NCBI GenBank assembly: GCA_035699085.1
Contig: DASSBG010000046.1
Location: 1-64,000, forward strand
From: DASSBG01 sp035699085
GTDB lineage: Bacteria; Pseudomonadota; Gammaproteobacteria; Xanthomonadales; Rhodanobacteraceae
Length of the DNA: 64,000 nt
Reading direction: 5' to 3'
In this document: one piece after another, positions 27,283 through 35,467 of the stretch
Numbering within the stretch: the first letter of the stretch is position 1
How the letters are laid out: each line of letters starts with the position of its first letter
Made by a program: the position numbers and the translations under genes
Notes under the pieces: generated by a model
Seen by the model: only the letters and a program-made list of their open reading frames with translations
Told to the model about the DNA's origin: nothing
Database searches by the model: none

Positions 27283-29545
27283 GCGGCCTGCGCAGCGGCT
27301 GCCGCCCGCGCGCCGTCCCGCGGTACCCGCGCTGGTGGTTGCAGCGCTCGCCGGCGCCGCAACGCTTGCCGCGCTGCCTGCACGCGCGGCACCACCGGCA
27401 TCAGCATCGGCCAGGTTCGATCCGCTGGTCGAGGCCGTGGTCGCCCGCTACCACCTGCCCGGCATCGCCGTCGGCGTCATCGCCGACGGCAGGATCGTCT
27501 ACCGGCGCACCATCGGCACGCTGCAGGACGGCCGGCCGATCAACGCCGACACGCTGTTCAAGATCGCCTCCAACAGCAAGGCCATGACCGCGACCACCCT
27601 GGCCCGCCTGGTGCAGCAAGGCAAGCTGCGCTGGGACGACCCGGTGACGAAGTACCTGCCCGACTTCCGCATGTACGACCCGTGGGTTACGAAGAACATG
27701 CAGGTGGGCGACCTGCTGGTGCACCACAGCGGCCTGCCCGAAGGCGGCGGCGACCTCATGCTGTGGCCCAATCCCAACCACTTCACGCGCGCCGACATCA
27801 TCCATGGGCTGCGCTACATCAAGCCGGCCTACAGCTTCCGCGCCGGCTACGCCTACGACAACCTGCTGTATGTGGTGGCCGGCGAAGTCGCCGCGGCGGC
27901 CGGAGGCGCGCCCTATGCGCAGCTGGTGCGCCGCGAGGTGTTCCAGCCGCTGGGCCTGACGCGCTGCCAGGTCGGCCGCTGGAATCGTGCCGAGGTCGGC
28001 AACGTGGCCCAGCCGCACGCACGGCGCAACGGCCGCAACGTGGTCGTCGACGCCGACGGTGCGATCGTCGAGCCCACGACGATGGACGCCGCCGGCGGCA
28101 TCCGCTGCAGCCTCGACGACATGCTGACCTGGGCGAAGAACTGGCTGGTGCCGACGCCGCAACAGCTGGAGTGGCTGACGCCGGCGCAGCGCCACGCCGA
28201 GTGGACGCCGTACACGCCGATGCCGATCTCCAGGCGCCGGCGCGCATGGGACGGCACGCGCTTTTTCGGCTACGGCTACGGCTGGCGCATCGCCGACGTC
28301 GACGGCGAAATGACCGTCTCGCATACCGGCACCCTGTCGGGCATGTACTCGGCGCTGACCCTGCTGCCGTTCAAGCGCAGCGGCTTCGTGTTCATGATCA
28401 ACGCCAACGCCGGCAACGCGCGCACGGTGCTCAACGAGGTGCTGCTGAAGCAGTTCACGGCACCGGAGGATGTCCGTTCCGTCGCCAGCTACGCCGACGA
28501 GCTGGCGCGCGCCGACCACGTGCGGCGCGTATCGCGCGTGCCGGACACCTCCGCGCGCGTGCCGGCAACCGCGGCCGACCTCACCAGCCAGCTCGGCATC
28601 TGGCACTCGCCCTGGTTCGGCGACGTCTCGATCTGCGCGGCCGCGGGCACGGTGCGCTTCGTCTCGGCCAAGTCGCCGATCCTCTCGGGCACAGTGATGC
28701 GCGTGGCCTCGCGTTACCTGGTGCACTGGGACCACGGCGACGCCGAGGCCTGGCTGGGTTTCCCGCGGGACCAGGGCGGCACGCTGGCGATGGCCAAGGT
28801 GGATCCCGACGCCGACTTCAGCTACGACTACGAAGACCTGGCCTTCAGCCGCAGCGGTGCCTGCCCGCCATCACAAGCAACGCCGGCCGCGCCGACGACA
28901 CCCGCCGTGTCGGCGGCCACCAGCATGGCGCAGGCCGGCATGGTCGACATCCGCGCGCTGGTGCCGGACATCGCCGAGGACATCAAGTACGCCGGCAGCG
29001 ACAACTTCACCGGCGCACCCGTCGACGGCTACCGCGCGCCGAAGTGCTTCCTGCTGCAGCCCGCCGCCGAGGCGCTGGCGCGCGTCGAGAGGTCGCTGCG
29101 CAAGCACCACCTGCGGCTGAAGCTCTGGGACTGCTACCGGCCCGCGCGTGCCGTCGCCGCCTTCGTGCGCTGGGCGCACGACCTGGGCGACCAGTCGACC
29201 AAGGCGTCCCACTACCCCAACGTCGACAAAAGCGAGCTGCTGGGCGACTACATCGCGCCGGTTTCCGGCCACAGCCGCGGCGCCACCGTCGACCTCACGC
29301 TGATGCGCTGCAATGCCGGTGGCACCGCCTGCCGGCCACTGGACATGGGCACGCACTTCGACCTGTTCGACCCGCGCGCCCACACCGCCTCCAGCGCGGT
29401 GACGCCGGCGCAGCGTTCCAACCGCCAGCTGCTGCTGAAGGCAATGGCCGCGCAAGGTTTCACGAATTATCCGCTGGAGTGGTGGCACTACACGCTGGCG
29501 ATGCAGCCGCTGCCGGCGGCGCTCTACGACGTGCCGGTGCAATGA
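27272..29545 (+). CDS. Fusion of a beta-lactamase-fold serine hydrolase and a VanX-type D-Ala-D-Ala dipeptidase
   Basis: This 757-aa exported protein has two catalytic modules. Residues about 45-400 are a class C beta-lactamase/D-aminopeptidase fold with Ser-x-x-Lys in ASNSKAMTA near 100, Tyr-x-Asn in YAYDNLLY near 195 and HTG in VSHTGTLSG near 350. After a Pro/Thr linker, residues about 555-757 form an M15D dipeptidase: MVDIRALVPDIAEDIKYA, CYRPARA, SGHSRGATVDLTL (zinc His and Asp, near 664), and EWWHYTL (catalytic Glu and zinc His, near 735). The start is GTG 27272, overlapping the M19 gene by 11 bp. Both modules act on D-Ala-containing peptides, so a single secreted protein may carry out two steps. 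Confidence 0.88.
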   Translation: MRSERPAQRLPPARRPAVPALVVAALAGAATLAALPARAAPPASASARFDPLVEAVVARYHLPGIAVGVIADGRIVYRRTIGTLQDGRPINADTLFKIASNSKAMTATTLARLVQQGKLRWDDPVTKYLPDFRMYDPWVTKNMQVGDLLVHHSGLPEGGGDLMLWPNPNHFTRADIIHGLRYIKPAYSFRAGYAYDNLLYVVAGEVAAAAGGAPYAQLVRREVFQPLGLTRCQVGRWNRAEVGNVAQPHARRNGRNVVVDADGAIVEPTTMDAAGGIRCSLDDMLTWAKNWLVPTPQQLEWLTPAQRHAEWTPYTPMPISRRRRAWDGTRFFGYGYGWRIADVDGEMTVSHTGTLSGMYSALTLLPFKRSGFVFMINANAGNARTVLNEVLLKQFTAPEDVRSVASYADELARADHVRRVSRVPDTSARVPATAADLTSQLGIWHSPWFGDVSICAAAGTVRFVSAKSPILSGTVMRVASRYLVHWDHGDAEAWLGFPRDQGGTLAMAKVDPDADFSYDYEDLAFSRSGACPPSQATPAAPTTPAVSAATSMAQAGMVDIRALVPDIAEDIKYAGSDNFTGAPVDGYRAPKCFLLQPAAEALARVERSLRKHHLRLKLWDCYRPARAVAAFVRWAHDLGDQSTKASHYPNVDKSELLGDYIAPVSGHSRGATVDLTLMRCNAGGTACRPLDMGTHFDLFDPRAHTASSAVTPAQRSNRQLLLKAMAAQGFTNYPLEWWHYTLAMQPLPAALYDVPVQ

Positions 29546-29620
29546 CCGCCGCGCCACCTGCCCGTGCAACCAGCCCGCAGGTGCGCGATGTGTTCGACCT
29601 GCCGACCACCCCCGCAGGAG

Positions 29621-29679
29621 GGCTCGTGGGCGCGACCGCTTGTGTGAGTCCCGCGCCGCGCTCACGAGCGCTCCCACAT
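29621..29679. repeat. REP-like imperfect palindrome (GTGGGAGCG type)
   Basis: The gap between the fusion gene and the next hydrolase contains GTGGGCGCGACCGCTTGTG and, 20 bp later, CTCACGAGCGCTCCCAC, which pair as an imperfect hairpin. The arm reads GTGGGAGCGCTCGTGAG on the minus strand, similar to REP sequences common in Pseudomonas and Xanthomonas relatives. Only one copy is in the window. Confidence 0.5.
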
Positions 29680-29699
29680 GAAGCGATGGAGCCGAAGCG

Positions 29700-30755
29700 A
29701 TGCGTTTGCCAATCCCTGCCCTGACACTCGCCCTCTGCGCGATGAGCGCAACGGCGTACGCGCAAAGCACCAGGATCGACGAGGTCGACGCGTTGATGAG
29801 CCGCTACAGCGGCGACGTGCCCGGCGCCTCGTTGCTGGTGATCAAGGATGGCAAGCCGCGGATCCGCCGCGGCTACGGCTATGCCGACCTGGAAAGGCAG
29901 GTCAGGGCGACACCGGCCACCAACTACCGTCTGGCCTCGCTCACCAAGCAGTTCACTGCCGCTGCCATCCTGCTGCTGGCGCAGGACGGCACCCTGCAAC
30001 TCGACGATCCGCTGCGCCAGTGGATTCCGGAGCTGCCCGCCAGCGATGCCGGGATCACCCTCTACCACCTGCTCACCCACACCAGTGGCCTGGTCGACTA
30101 CGAGGACCTGATCCCGGCCGGCACCACTTCGCAGATCAGCGATGCCGACGTGCTGCGCATGATCGCCAGCCAGCATCGCCTGTACTTCGCGCCGGGCAGC
30201 GATTACCGCTACAGCAACGGCGGCTACGTGCTGCTCGGCCTGATCATCGAGCGCGCCTCCGGCATGACGCTGCCGGCCTTCCTGCAGAAGCGCATCTTCG
30301 CGCCGCTGGGCATGCACGACACGCTGCTGTACGAGCACCACCGCGGCCCGCAGGTGCCGCACCGTGCCTTTGGCTACAGCGAGGTCGACGGCCACTGGAC
30401 GCGCACCGACCAGAGCATCACCAGCGCCACCCGCGGCGACGGCGGCATCTACTCGTCGGTGGTGGACCTGGCAAAGTGGGACGCCGCGCTCCACGACGAC
30501 CGCCTGCTCAGTGACGCCTCGCGGCGGCTGGCCTTCACCGCACACACGCCCACCGACGATCCGGACGTCGGCTACGGCTTCGGTTGGCGCATCACCGGCG
30601 ACAGCCTCTGGCATTCCGGCGAGAGCATGGGCTTTCGCAATTGCATCGTGCGCTGGCCGAAGCAGCACCTGACGGTGATCATCCTCAGCAACCGGCGCAG
30701 TCCCAAGCCCTACCCGACCGCGCTGGCCATCGGCCAGCTCTACCTCCCGCACTAG
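29700..30755 (+). CDS. Exported serine hydrolase of the class C beta-lactamase/penicillin-binding fold
   Basis: The 351-aa precursor has a signal peptide (LTLALCAMSATAYA). Catalytic motifs are Ser-x-x-Lys in LASLTKQFTA near residue 79, Tyr-Ser-Asn in YRYSNGGYVLLG near 170 and HSG in LWHSGESMG near 304. It resembles D-aminopeptidase/esterase-type members rather than true beta-lactamases, because it lacks their other conserved blocks. It follows the VanX fusion on the same strand, separated by 154 bp that hold a REP-like hairpin. A peptidoglycan-related role is inferred from the neighbours. Confidence 0.88.
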   Translation: MRLPIPALTLALCAMSATAYAQSTRIDEVDALMSRYSGDVPGASLLVIKDGKPRIRRGYGYADLERQVRATPATNYRLASLTKQFTAAAILLLAQDGTLQLDDPLRQWIPELPASDAGITLYHLLTHTSGLVDYEDLIPAGTTSQISDADVLRMIASQHRLYFAPGSDYRYSNGGYVLLGLIIERASGMTLPAFLQKRIFAPLGMHDTLLYEHHRGPQVPHRAFGYSEVDGHWTRTDQSITSATRGDGGIYSSVVDLAKWDAALHDDRLLSDASRRLAFTAHTPTDDPDVGYGFGWRITGDSLWHSGESMGFRNCIVRWPKQHLTVIILSNRRSPKPYPTALAIGQLYLPH

Positions 30756-30931
30756 ACGGCCTGTCCTGCCGACCGGCCGCCCGCGCCGCGGCAGCATCCC
30801 GACCACGACCGGACCCGGACCCCGCACGAGCCGCGCAGGGCAGGCTTTGCCTTCCGGACCCGGCCGGAGGGCTTGCCCTCGCCCTTGACCCGCCTTGACC
30901 AGGATTCCCCCACTTGTCATTGGATCGGCGT

Positions 30932-30957
30932 ATAGTAGCTATGCATGCAACTACTAT
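30932..30957. promoter_or_regulatory. Candidate operator of the TrmB-like regulator
   Basis: ATAGTAG (30932-30938) and CTACTAT (30951-30957) form an exact 7-bp inverted repeat spaced by 12 bp that contain TGCATGCA. It ends 12 bp before the regulator's ATG and follows TTGTCA (30914-30919). TACT/AGTA half-sites are typical for TrmB-type regulators, so autoregulation is likely. Confidence 0.5.
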
Positions 30958-30969
30958 CAGGCTGAGCCG

Positions 30970-31797
30970 ATGGAAACCACAGCGCTGCAGCAATTGGGCT
31001 TCACCGACTACGAGGCGCGGGCGTACGTGGCGCTGCTGGCCGGCGGCGAACTGAACGGCTACGCCCTGTCCAAGGCCACCGGCATCCCGCGAGCCAACAT
31101 CTACGCGGTCGCCGGCAAGTTGGTGCAGCGCGGCGCCGCGCGGCGCATCGAGAACAGCGCCGGCACCGCCTACGTTGCCGCCGATTCGGGCCAGCTGCTG
31201 CGCGACATCGAGAGCCACCAGCGCCAGGCGCTGGGTGCTGCCCGGCAGGCGCTGGCGCAACTGCGGCCACAGTCCACGCCACCGCACATGGTGAACCTGC
31301 GTGGCGATGAGGTGCTGGCGCATGCCCGGCGCTTGATCGATCGCTGCAGCCAAACCCTGTTGATTGCCGTGCAGCCCACAGAGGCCGCGTTGCTCGCCAC
31401 GCAGGTGCGCCAAACGCGCGAGCGCGGCGTGGCCATCACCACCCTCTGCCTGGAAGGCTGCGAGAACGACTGCGGCGGCTGCGCCGGCCAGATTCACCGC
31501 TGCAACCTGGCCCCTGGCGGCCGCGCCCGCTGGCTGCTGCTGGTCGGCGACGGCAGCAGCGCGCTGATGGCGCAGATGGCGGATGGCGCGACCGCCGTGT
31601 TGACCGAGCACCCGCTCGTGGTTGAGCTGGCCAGCGCCTACATCCAGCAGAGCGCAACGCTGGCCACGCTCGGCAGCGAGCTGGCCGGGCGCTTCGATGG
31701 CCTGCTGTCGGCAGAGACCCTGCGCCTGCTCGACGGCCTGTATCCGGACAGCAGTTTCCTCGCGCACATGCGCACCGCCACGCCGCCAACGACGTGA
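30970..31797 (+). CDS. TrmB-like transcriptional regulator with a cysteine cluster
   Basis: The 275-aa protein starts with a TrmB-type winged helix (LQQLGFTDYEARAYVALLAGGELNGYALSKATGIPRANIYAVAGKLVQRGAAR, residues 5-60) and a short helical linker. Its C-terminal half resembles the PLD-like effector domain of the family (LLIAVQPTEAALLATQVRQTRERGVAITTL). Within that domain lies CLEGCENDCGGCAGQIHRC (residues about 160-178). Its five Cys and one His could bind zinc, an Fe-S cluster or act in redox sensing. The start METTALQQLGF lies 12 bp after the likely operator. The next gene, 28 bp downstream, is the probable target. Confidence 0.82.
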   Translation: METTALQQLGFTDYEARAYVALLAGGELNGYALSKATGIPRANIYAVAGKLVQRGAARRIENSAGTAYVAADSGQLLRDIESHQRQALGAARQALAQLRPQSTPPHMVNLRGDEVLAHARRLIDRCSQTLLIAVQPTEAALLATQVRQTRERGVAITTLCLEGCENDCGGCAGQIHRCNLAPGGRARWLLLVGDGSSALMAQMADGATAVLTEHPLVVELASAYIQQSATLATLGSELAGRFDGLLSAETLRLLDGLYPDSSFLAHMRTATPPTT

Positions 31798-31825
31798 CGC
31801 ATTCCACCCGCACGGAGAGTTCGTC

Positions 31826-32473
31826 ATGAAGATGCACAAAACCATACTTGCAACCGCCCTGGCGCTGGCCGGCCTGAGCCTCGTTCCGTTCGCCATCGCC
31901 GCCGAGGCCCCCGCCGCGACGCCGCCGTCACAGAGCATGGCGTCAGAGATGAACTGGTTTGGCGGCCATACCTACAACGGCGCCCCTGCGCTGGAAGTGA
32001 CCGCCGCGCTGGTCAAGGCCGGCGGTGGGGCAGAGCACTTCACCTGCGCAAAGTCCCTGGTGTCGATGCTCGGCCAGAAAACCGTCGCTGCCGAGCTGGC
32101 CAAGCTCAATTCGCAGTACGGCAAGGCCAAGGTTGACGCCTTTCTCGACGGCATGACCTTCGCCGTAAAGGACGGGCTCAGGCGCGCCACCAAGGCGGGC
32201 GTCACGCTGCCGCCGGCACCGCCCGGTTTGCACGGCGCGAAGCTGGCGAAGACTCTGGTCAGGGCCGGCACCGCGCCCGATGGCAGGTTCTGGGCGGGCT
32301 ATCTGTTCGACCATGCGCTGTCGCACGATATCCATGTGCAGGTGATGCAGGACATCGATGCGAGGTTCGGCCATGCCGCCGACCAGAACACGCACAAGAT
32401 CCTCAATCAGGCGATGTACGACGTGGCGCAAGCACTGAAGATGAACTCGGTGAAGCTGGCTTCGCTCCACTAG
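31826..32473 (+). CDS. Exported protein of unknown function
   Basis: I do not recognise this 215-aa protein. It has a signal peptide (ILATALALAGLSLVPFAIAA) and a good ribosome binding site (GGAGAG). The mature part is mostly helical. A single Cys is at EHFTCAKSLVSML. The C-terminal half is His-rich (PPGLHGAKLAK, LFDHALSHDIHVQ, FGHAADQNTHK), which would suit a metal or haem ligand set. It follows the TrmB-like regulator with the Cys cluster by 28 bp, so the two probably form one regulatory unit that responds to a metal, redox or gas signal. That link is inference. Confidence 0.7.
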   Translation: MKMHKTILATALALAGLSLVPFAIAAEAPAATPPSQSMASEMNWFGGHTYNGAPALEVTAALVKAGGGAEHFTCAKSLVSMLGQKTVAAELAKLNSQYGKAKVDAFLDGMTFAVKDGLRRATKAGVTLPPAPPGLHGAKLAKTLVRAGTAPDGRFWAGYLFDHALSHDIHVQVMQDIDARFGHAADQNTHKILNQAMYDVAQALKMNSVKLASLH

Positions 32474-32660
32474 TGGCGCTCGGGCCGGGCCAGCGGGCGA
32501 CCCGCGGCCCGGCCGGTTGCCGCTCCGGGCACGCCGCTCGTTGGCCGCAGCCGCACCGGCAGTGAGCCTCCTCGGCAACCGCCGCAGCCTCGAGTCGCGC
32601 CCGACGACCCTGCCCCACCAGCACCACCTGCCGCACCGATCCGCCGCGGCGCCGGCCGCG

Positions 32661-35063
32661 TCAATCGGCCGCGGATGCCGCGGCCGGTGACCCCTTCGGG
32701 GGATCGATGCGTGCCTTCCACCGGGCGGCGAGGTCGGGCTTGCCCCAGGCGGTGTACAAGTCGACGAAGTGTCGCGCCGTGTCCTGTGCCAGCGGGTGGT
32801 GCGGCCCGTAGCCATCGCCGGCGACATACAGTTTCCAGGCCTGCGTCAGCGCAACCGCAGCATCGGCGTAGCGCCTTTCGCGGGTGAGGATGGTGCCCAG
32901 CAGGTCGGGGAAGGCGCCCCGATAACCGTTGCCCTCGCCAAACGCCGCGTCCATGTGCGCCACTGCCAGCCGGACGTGCTTCTCCGCCTCCGCCAGCTGC
33001 CCGGCGTCACGCAGGAGGAACGCCAGGTTCGCTTCGGACATGACCGTACGCCGCGAGTCGCGGCCAAAATGCTCCAGATTTTCCGCCAGCACCTTCTCGT
33101 AATACGGGCGCGCCTCCTCGTTGCGGCCCTGCTGCCGGATGGCTCCACCAAGGTTGGACAGCACCCCGATGGTCGCCGGATGCGTCGCGCCGTACACCTT
33201 GCGCATCCTCGGCAGAAGCCCGCGCAGCAGCGTTTCGGCCTTGGCGTATTCCTTCTGCTCAAGGTAGACGATGCCAAGCTCCGACGTGGCGGTCAGCTCG
33301 GCCGGGCTGTCGTCGCCATCCTTGCGCCGTTCCAGCGAGATCAGCTCCCGATAGAGCGTGCCGGCCCGTCGATAGTCGCCCGACAGCAGAACCGTTTGCG
33401 CCAGGCCGGAGGTCATGTTCGACACCTCCCGCGGATCGCAGTCGGCGCCGCCCCTGCAGACCGCGAGCACGTGCGAGAAGCGCCGCTCCGCCTTGTCCAG
33501 GTGACCCACGCCCAGTTCGATCCAGGCCATCTCGTTTTGGACATGCAGCTTGTGCAGGTCGGTGTCCGGCAGCGACGCGACCATGTCCACGGCGGCATCG
33601 CCGACCGCCATCGCTGCTGTCAACCGGTCCTGGTTGTTGAAGGTGTTGGCCACCGCGGCGAGGAATGCCGCCTGCCGGCCTGTCGACAGGCCGGCCTGGC
33701 GGCCGGCCGCCGCGGCGCCCTCGCTCTGGACCAGCGCCGCCTGGTAGTTGCCGAGGCTGCGGTAGCTGTTGCCGATGGTGTGCTGGATCGTGGCGCGCAC
33801 GGCGGGCTGATCGGCCAGATCGGAGGCGACGCGTCGCGCCGCGTCATCCAGCATCTTGCGCATCAGCTGCGTGTCCATGCCGCGGGCGATGTCCGGGCCG
33901 GTGCTCTCGAGCATGTCGCCCATGAACGCGGCGACGCTTTCGGCGTTTGCCCGTTCCACCTCTGCGCGGTGCATGCCGAGCAGCGCCAGCACGATGCCGG
34001 CGACCAGTGCGGCCGCCGCCAGTGTTGCCACGCCGAGCCCGAAGCGATGGCGCGAGACGAACTTGCGCGCCACGTAGGCGCGCGTGGCCGGCCGCGCATG
34101 CAACGGGCGGCGATCGGCGTATCGCTGCAGGTCCTCGGCCAGCGCCGCCGCCGAGGGGTAGCGCGCGGCGCGATCCGGTGCGAGCGCCTTGCGCAGGATC
34201 GCCCGCAGCTCCCCCGGCAGGGCATGTGCAGCCGCCTGCAGCTCGTCGGAGCTGGCAGCCGCCGCCGCGCTGTCGGTGGTCACCAGCGTCGCGTACATGG
34301 TGGTGTCGGTGTGGTTGCGGTCGGTGCTGAGGCTGGACGGGCCGATGCCGGTCAGCAGCTCGAACAGCATCACGCCCAGCGAGTAGACGTCGCTGCGCGT
34401 GTCAAGGTCCGCCTGCTCCGAGGCCGCCTGCTCCGGGCTCATGTAGGCGATGGTGCCGGCGCGGGCCGCCGAGCCGCTGGCCGACTCGCCCACGGCGACG
34501 CCAAAGTCGATGATCTTGGGCTGCGGCACGCCGTCGACGCGGCGCACCAGCACATTGTCCGGCTTGAGGTCGCGGTGGATCACACCCTTCTGGTGGGCGT
34601 GCTGCACCCCGTGGCAGACGCGCTCGAACAGCGCCAGCCGCTCGCGTCGCGCCAGCGCCTCGCTGGCGCAAAAATTGGTGATCGGCTCGCCTTCGACGTA
34701 CTCCATCGCCAGCCAGGCCTGCTCGTCGGCGGTGGCGCCAGCGTCGAAGATCTGCGCGATGGCCGGGTGCCGCATCTGCGCCAGCGCCTGGCGCTCCACC
34801 TCGAAACGGGCCCGGGCGAGCGGGCTGCCGACCGGCTCGTTGATCAGCTTCAGCGCCACTTCGCGGCGCACCGGCTCGGTCTGCTCGGCCAGATAGACCT
34901 GGCCCATGCCGCCGGCGCCGAGCAGGCGGCGAATGATGTACGGACCCAGCCGCGAACCCGGTGGCAGCGTCCCGGCCGGCACCGCGGCCGGCGCGGTGAC
35001 GCCCTCGGCAACGGTCGCGGCACCCAGCGAGGCGTCGTCGTGGTCGTTGGTACCCATGCTCAT
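32661..35063 (-). CDS. Membrane-anchored Ser/Thr protein kinase with C-terminal TPR repeats
   Basis: The 800-aa protein has a Hanks-type kinase domain (residues about 45-320): glycine loop LLGAGGMGQVYLA, Lys in VALKLI, HRDLKPDN catalytic loop, DFGVA metal motif and YMSPEQA in place of APE. A single membrane helix (VATLAAAALVAGIVLALLG, near 350) separates it from about 400 residues of tetratricopeptide repeats that probably lie outside the membrane and sense or bind partners. The ATG overlaps the stop of the upstream ATL gene (ATGA), an unusual pairing. No phosphatase or FHA gene is next to it. Confidence 0.92.
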   Translation of the reverse strand: MSMGTNDHDDASLGAATVAEGVTAPAAVPAGTLPPGSRLGPYIIRRLLGAGGMGQVYLAEQTEPVRREVALKLINEPVGSPLARARFEVERQALAQMRHPAIAQIFDAGATADEQAWLAMEYVEGEPITNFCASEALARRERLALFERVCHGVQHAHQKGVIHRDLKPDNVLVRRVDGVPQPKIIDFGVAVGESASGSAARAGTIAYMSPEQAASEQADLDTRSDVYSLGVMLFELLTGIGPSSLSTDRNHTDTTMYATLVTTDSAAAAASSDELQAAAHALPGELRAILRKALAPDRAARYPSAAALAEDLQRYADRRPLHARPATRAYVARKFVSRHRFGLGVATLAAAALVAGIVLALLGMHRAEVERANAESVAAFMGDMLESTGPDIARGMDTQLMRKMLDDAARRVASDLADQPAVRATIQHTIGNSYRSLGNYQAALVQSEGAAAAGRQAGLSTGRQAAFLAAVANTFNNQDRLTAAMAVGDAAVDMVASLPDTDLHKLHVQNEMAWIELGVGHLDKAERRFSHVLAVCRGGADCDPREVSNMTSGLAQTVLLSGDYRRAGTLYRELISLERRKDGDDSPAELTATSELGIVYLEQKEYAKAETLLRGLLPRMRKVYGATHPATIGVLSNLGGAIRQQGRNEEARPYYEKVLAENLEHFGRDSRRTVMSEANLAFLLRDAGQLAEAEKHVRLAVAHMDAAFGEGNGYRGAFPDLLGTILTRERRYADAAVALTQAWKLYVAGDGYGPHHPLAQDTARHFVDLYTAWGKPDLAARWKARIDPPKGSPAAASAAD

Positions 35064-35410
35064 ACCGGCAACCCCCAAAGCACCTGGTCAACGTCGTGGC
35101 GCAGCCCGACATCGGCCAACGCGACCCGGCCGGCGGACACGGCCACCCCTTCGGCGCGCAGCCGCCGACACTGTTCGGCGAAGCCGGCACTGCCGGGCGC
35201 CAGGGCAATGCGGCCGTCGGCGCGCAGCACCCGGTGCCAGGGCAGCTGCATGCCCTTCGGCGTGCAGCGCAGCGCGCGGCCCACCATGCGTGCCCGCCGC
35301 GGCAGCCCGGCGCGGGCGGCGATCTCGCCGTAGCTGGCAACCCGCCCGCGCGGAATCGCCGCGATCACCGCATAGATCGCCGCGTAACGGGCTGGCGCGT
35401 CTTGGGTCAT
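35060..35410 (-). CDS. Alkyltransferase-like (ATL) protein, MGMT fold without the acceptor cysteine
   Basis: The 116-aa protein is the single MGMT DNA-binding domain (IPRGRVASYGEIAARAGLPRRARMVGRALR). The active-site motif PCHR is replaced by PWHR (LPWHRVL, Trp at about residue 58). That substitution defines ATL proteins, which bind O6-alkylguanine, flip it out and hand it to nucleotide excision repair instead of removing the alkyl group. Length and motif match E. coli YbaZ/Atl. It is divergent from the SDR gene and translationally coupled to the downstream protein kinase gene. Confidence 0.9.
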   Translation of the reverse strand: MTQDAPARYAAIYAVIAAIPRGRVASYGEIAARAGLPRRARMVGRALRCTPKGMQLPWHRVLRADGRIALAPGSAGFAEQCRRLRAEGVAVSAGRVALADVGLRHDVDQVLWGLPV

Positions 35411-35467
35411 GGCAGGTGAAAGGGTACCATTGCCGCTTCCCCCGCGACCGCCACCAGGGAGATTCGC

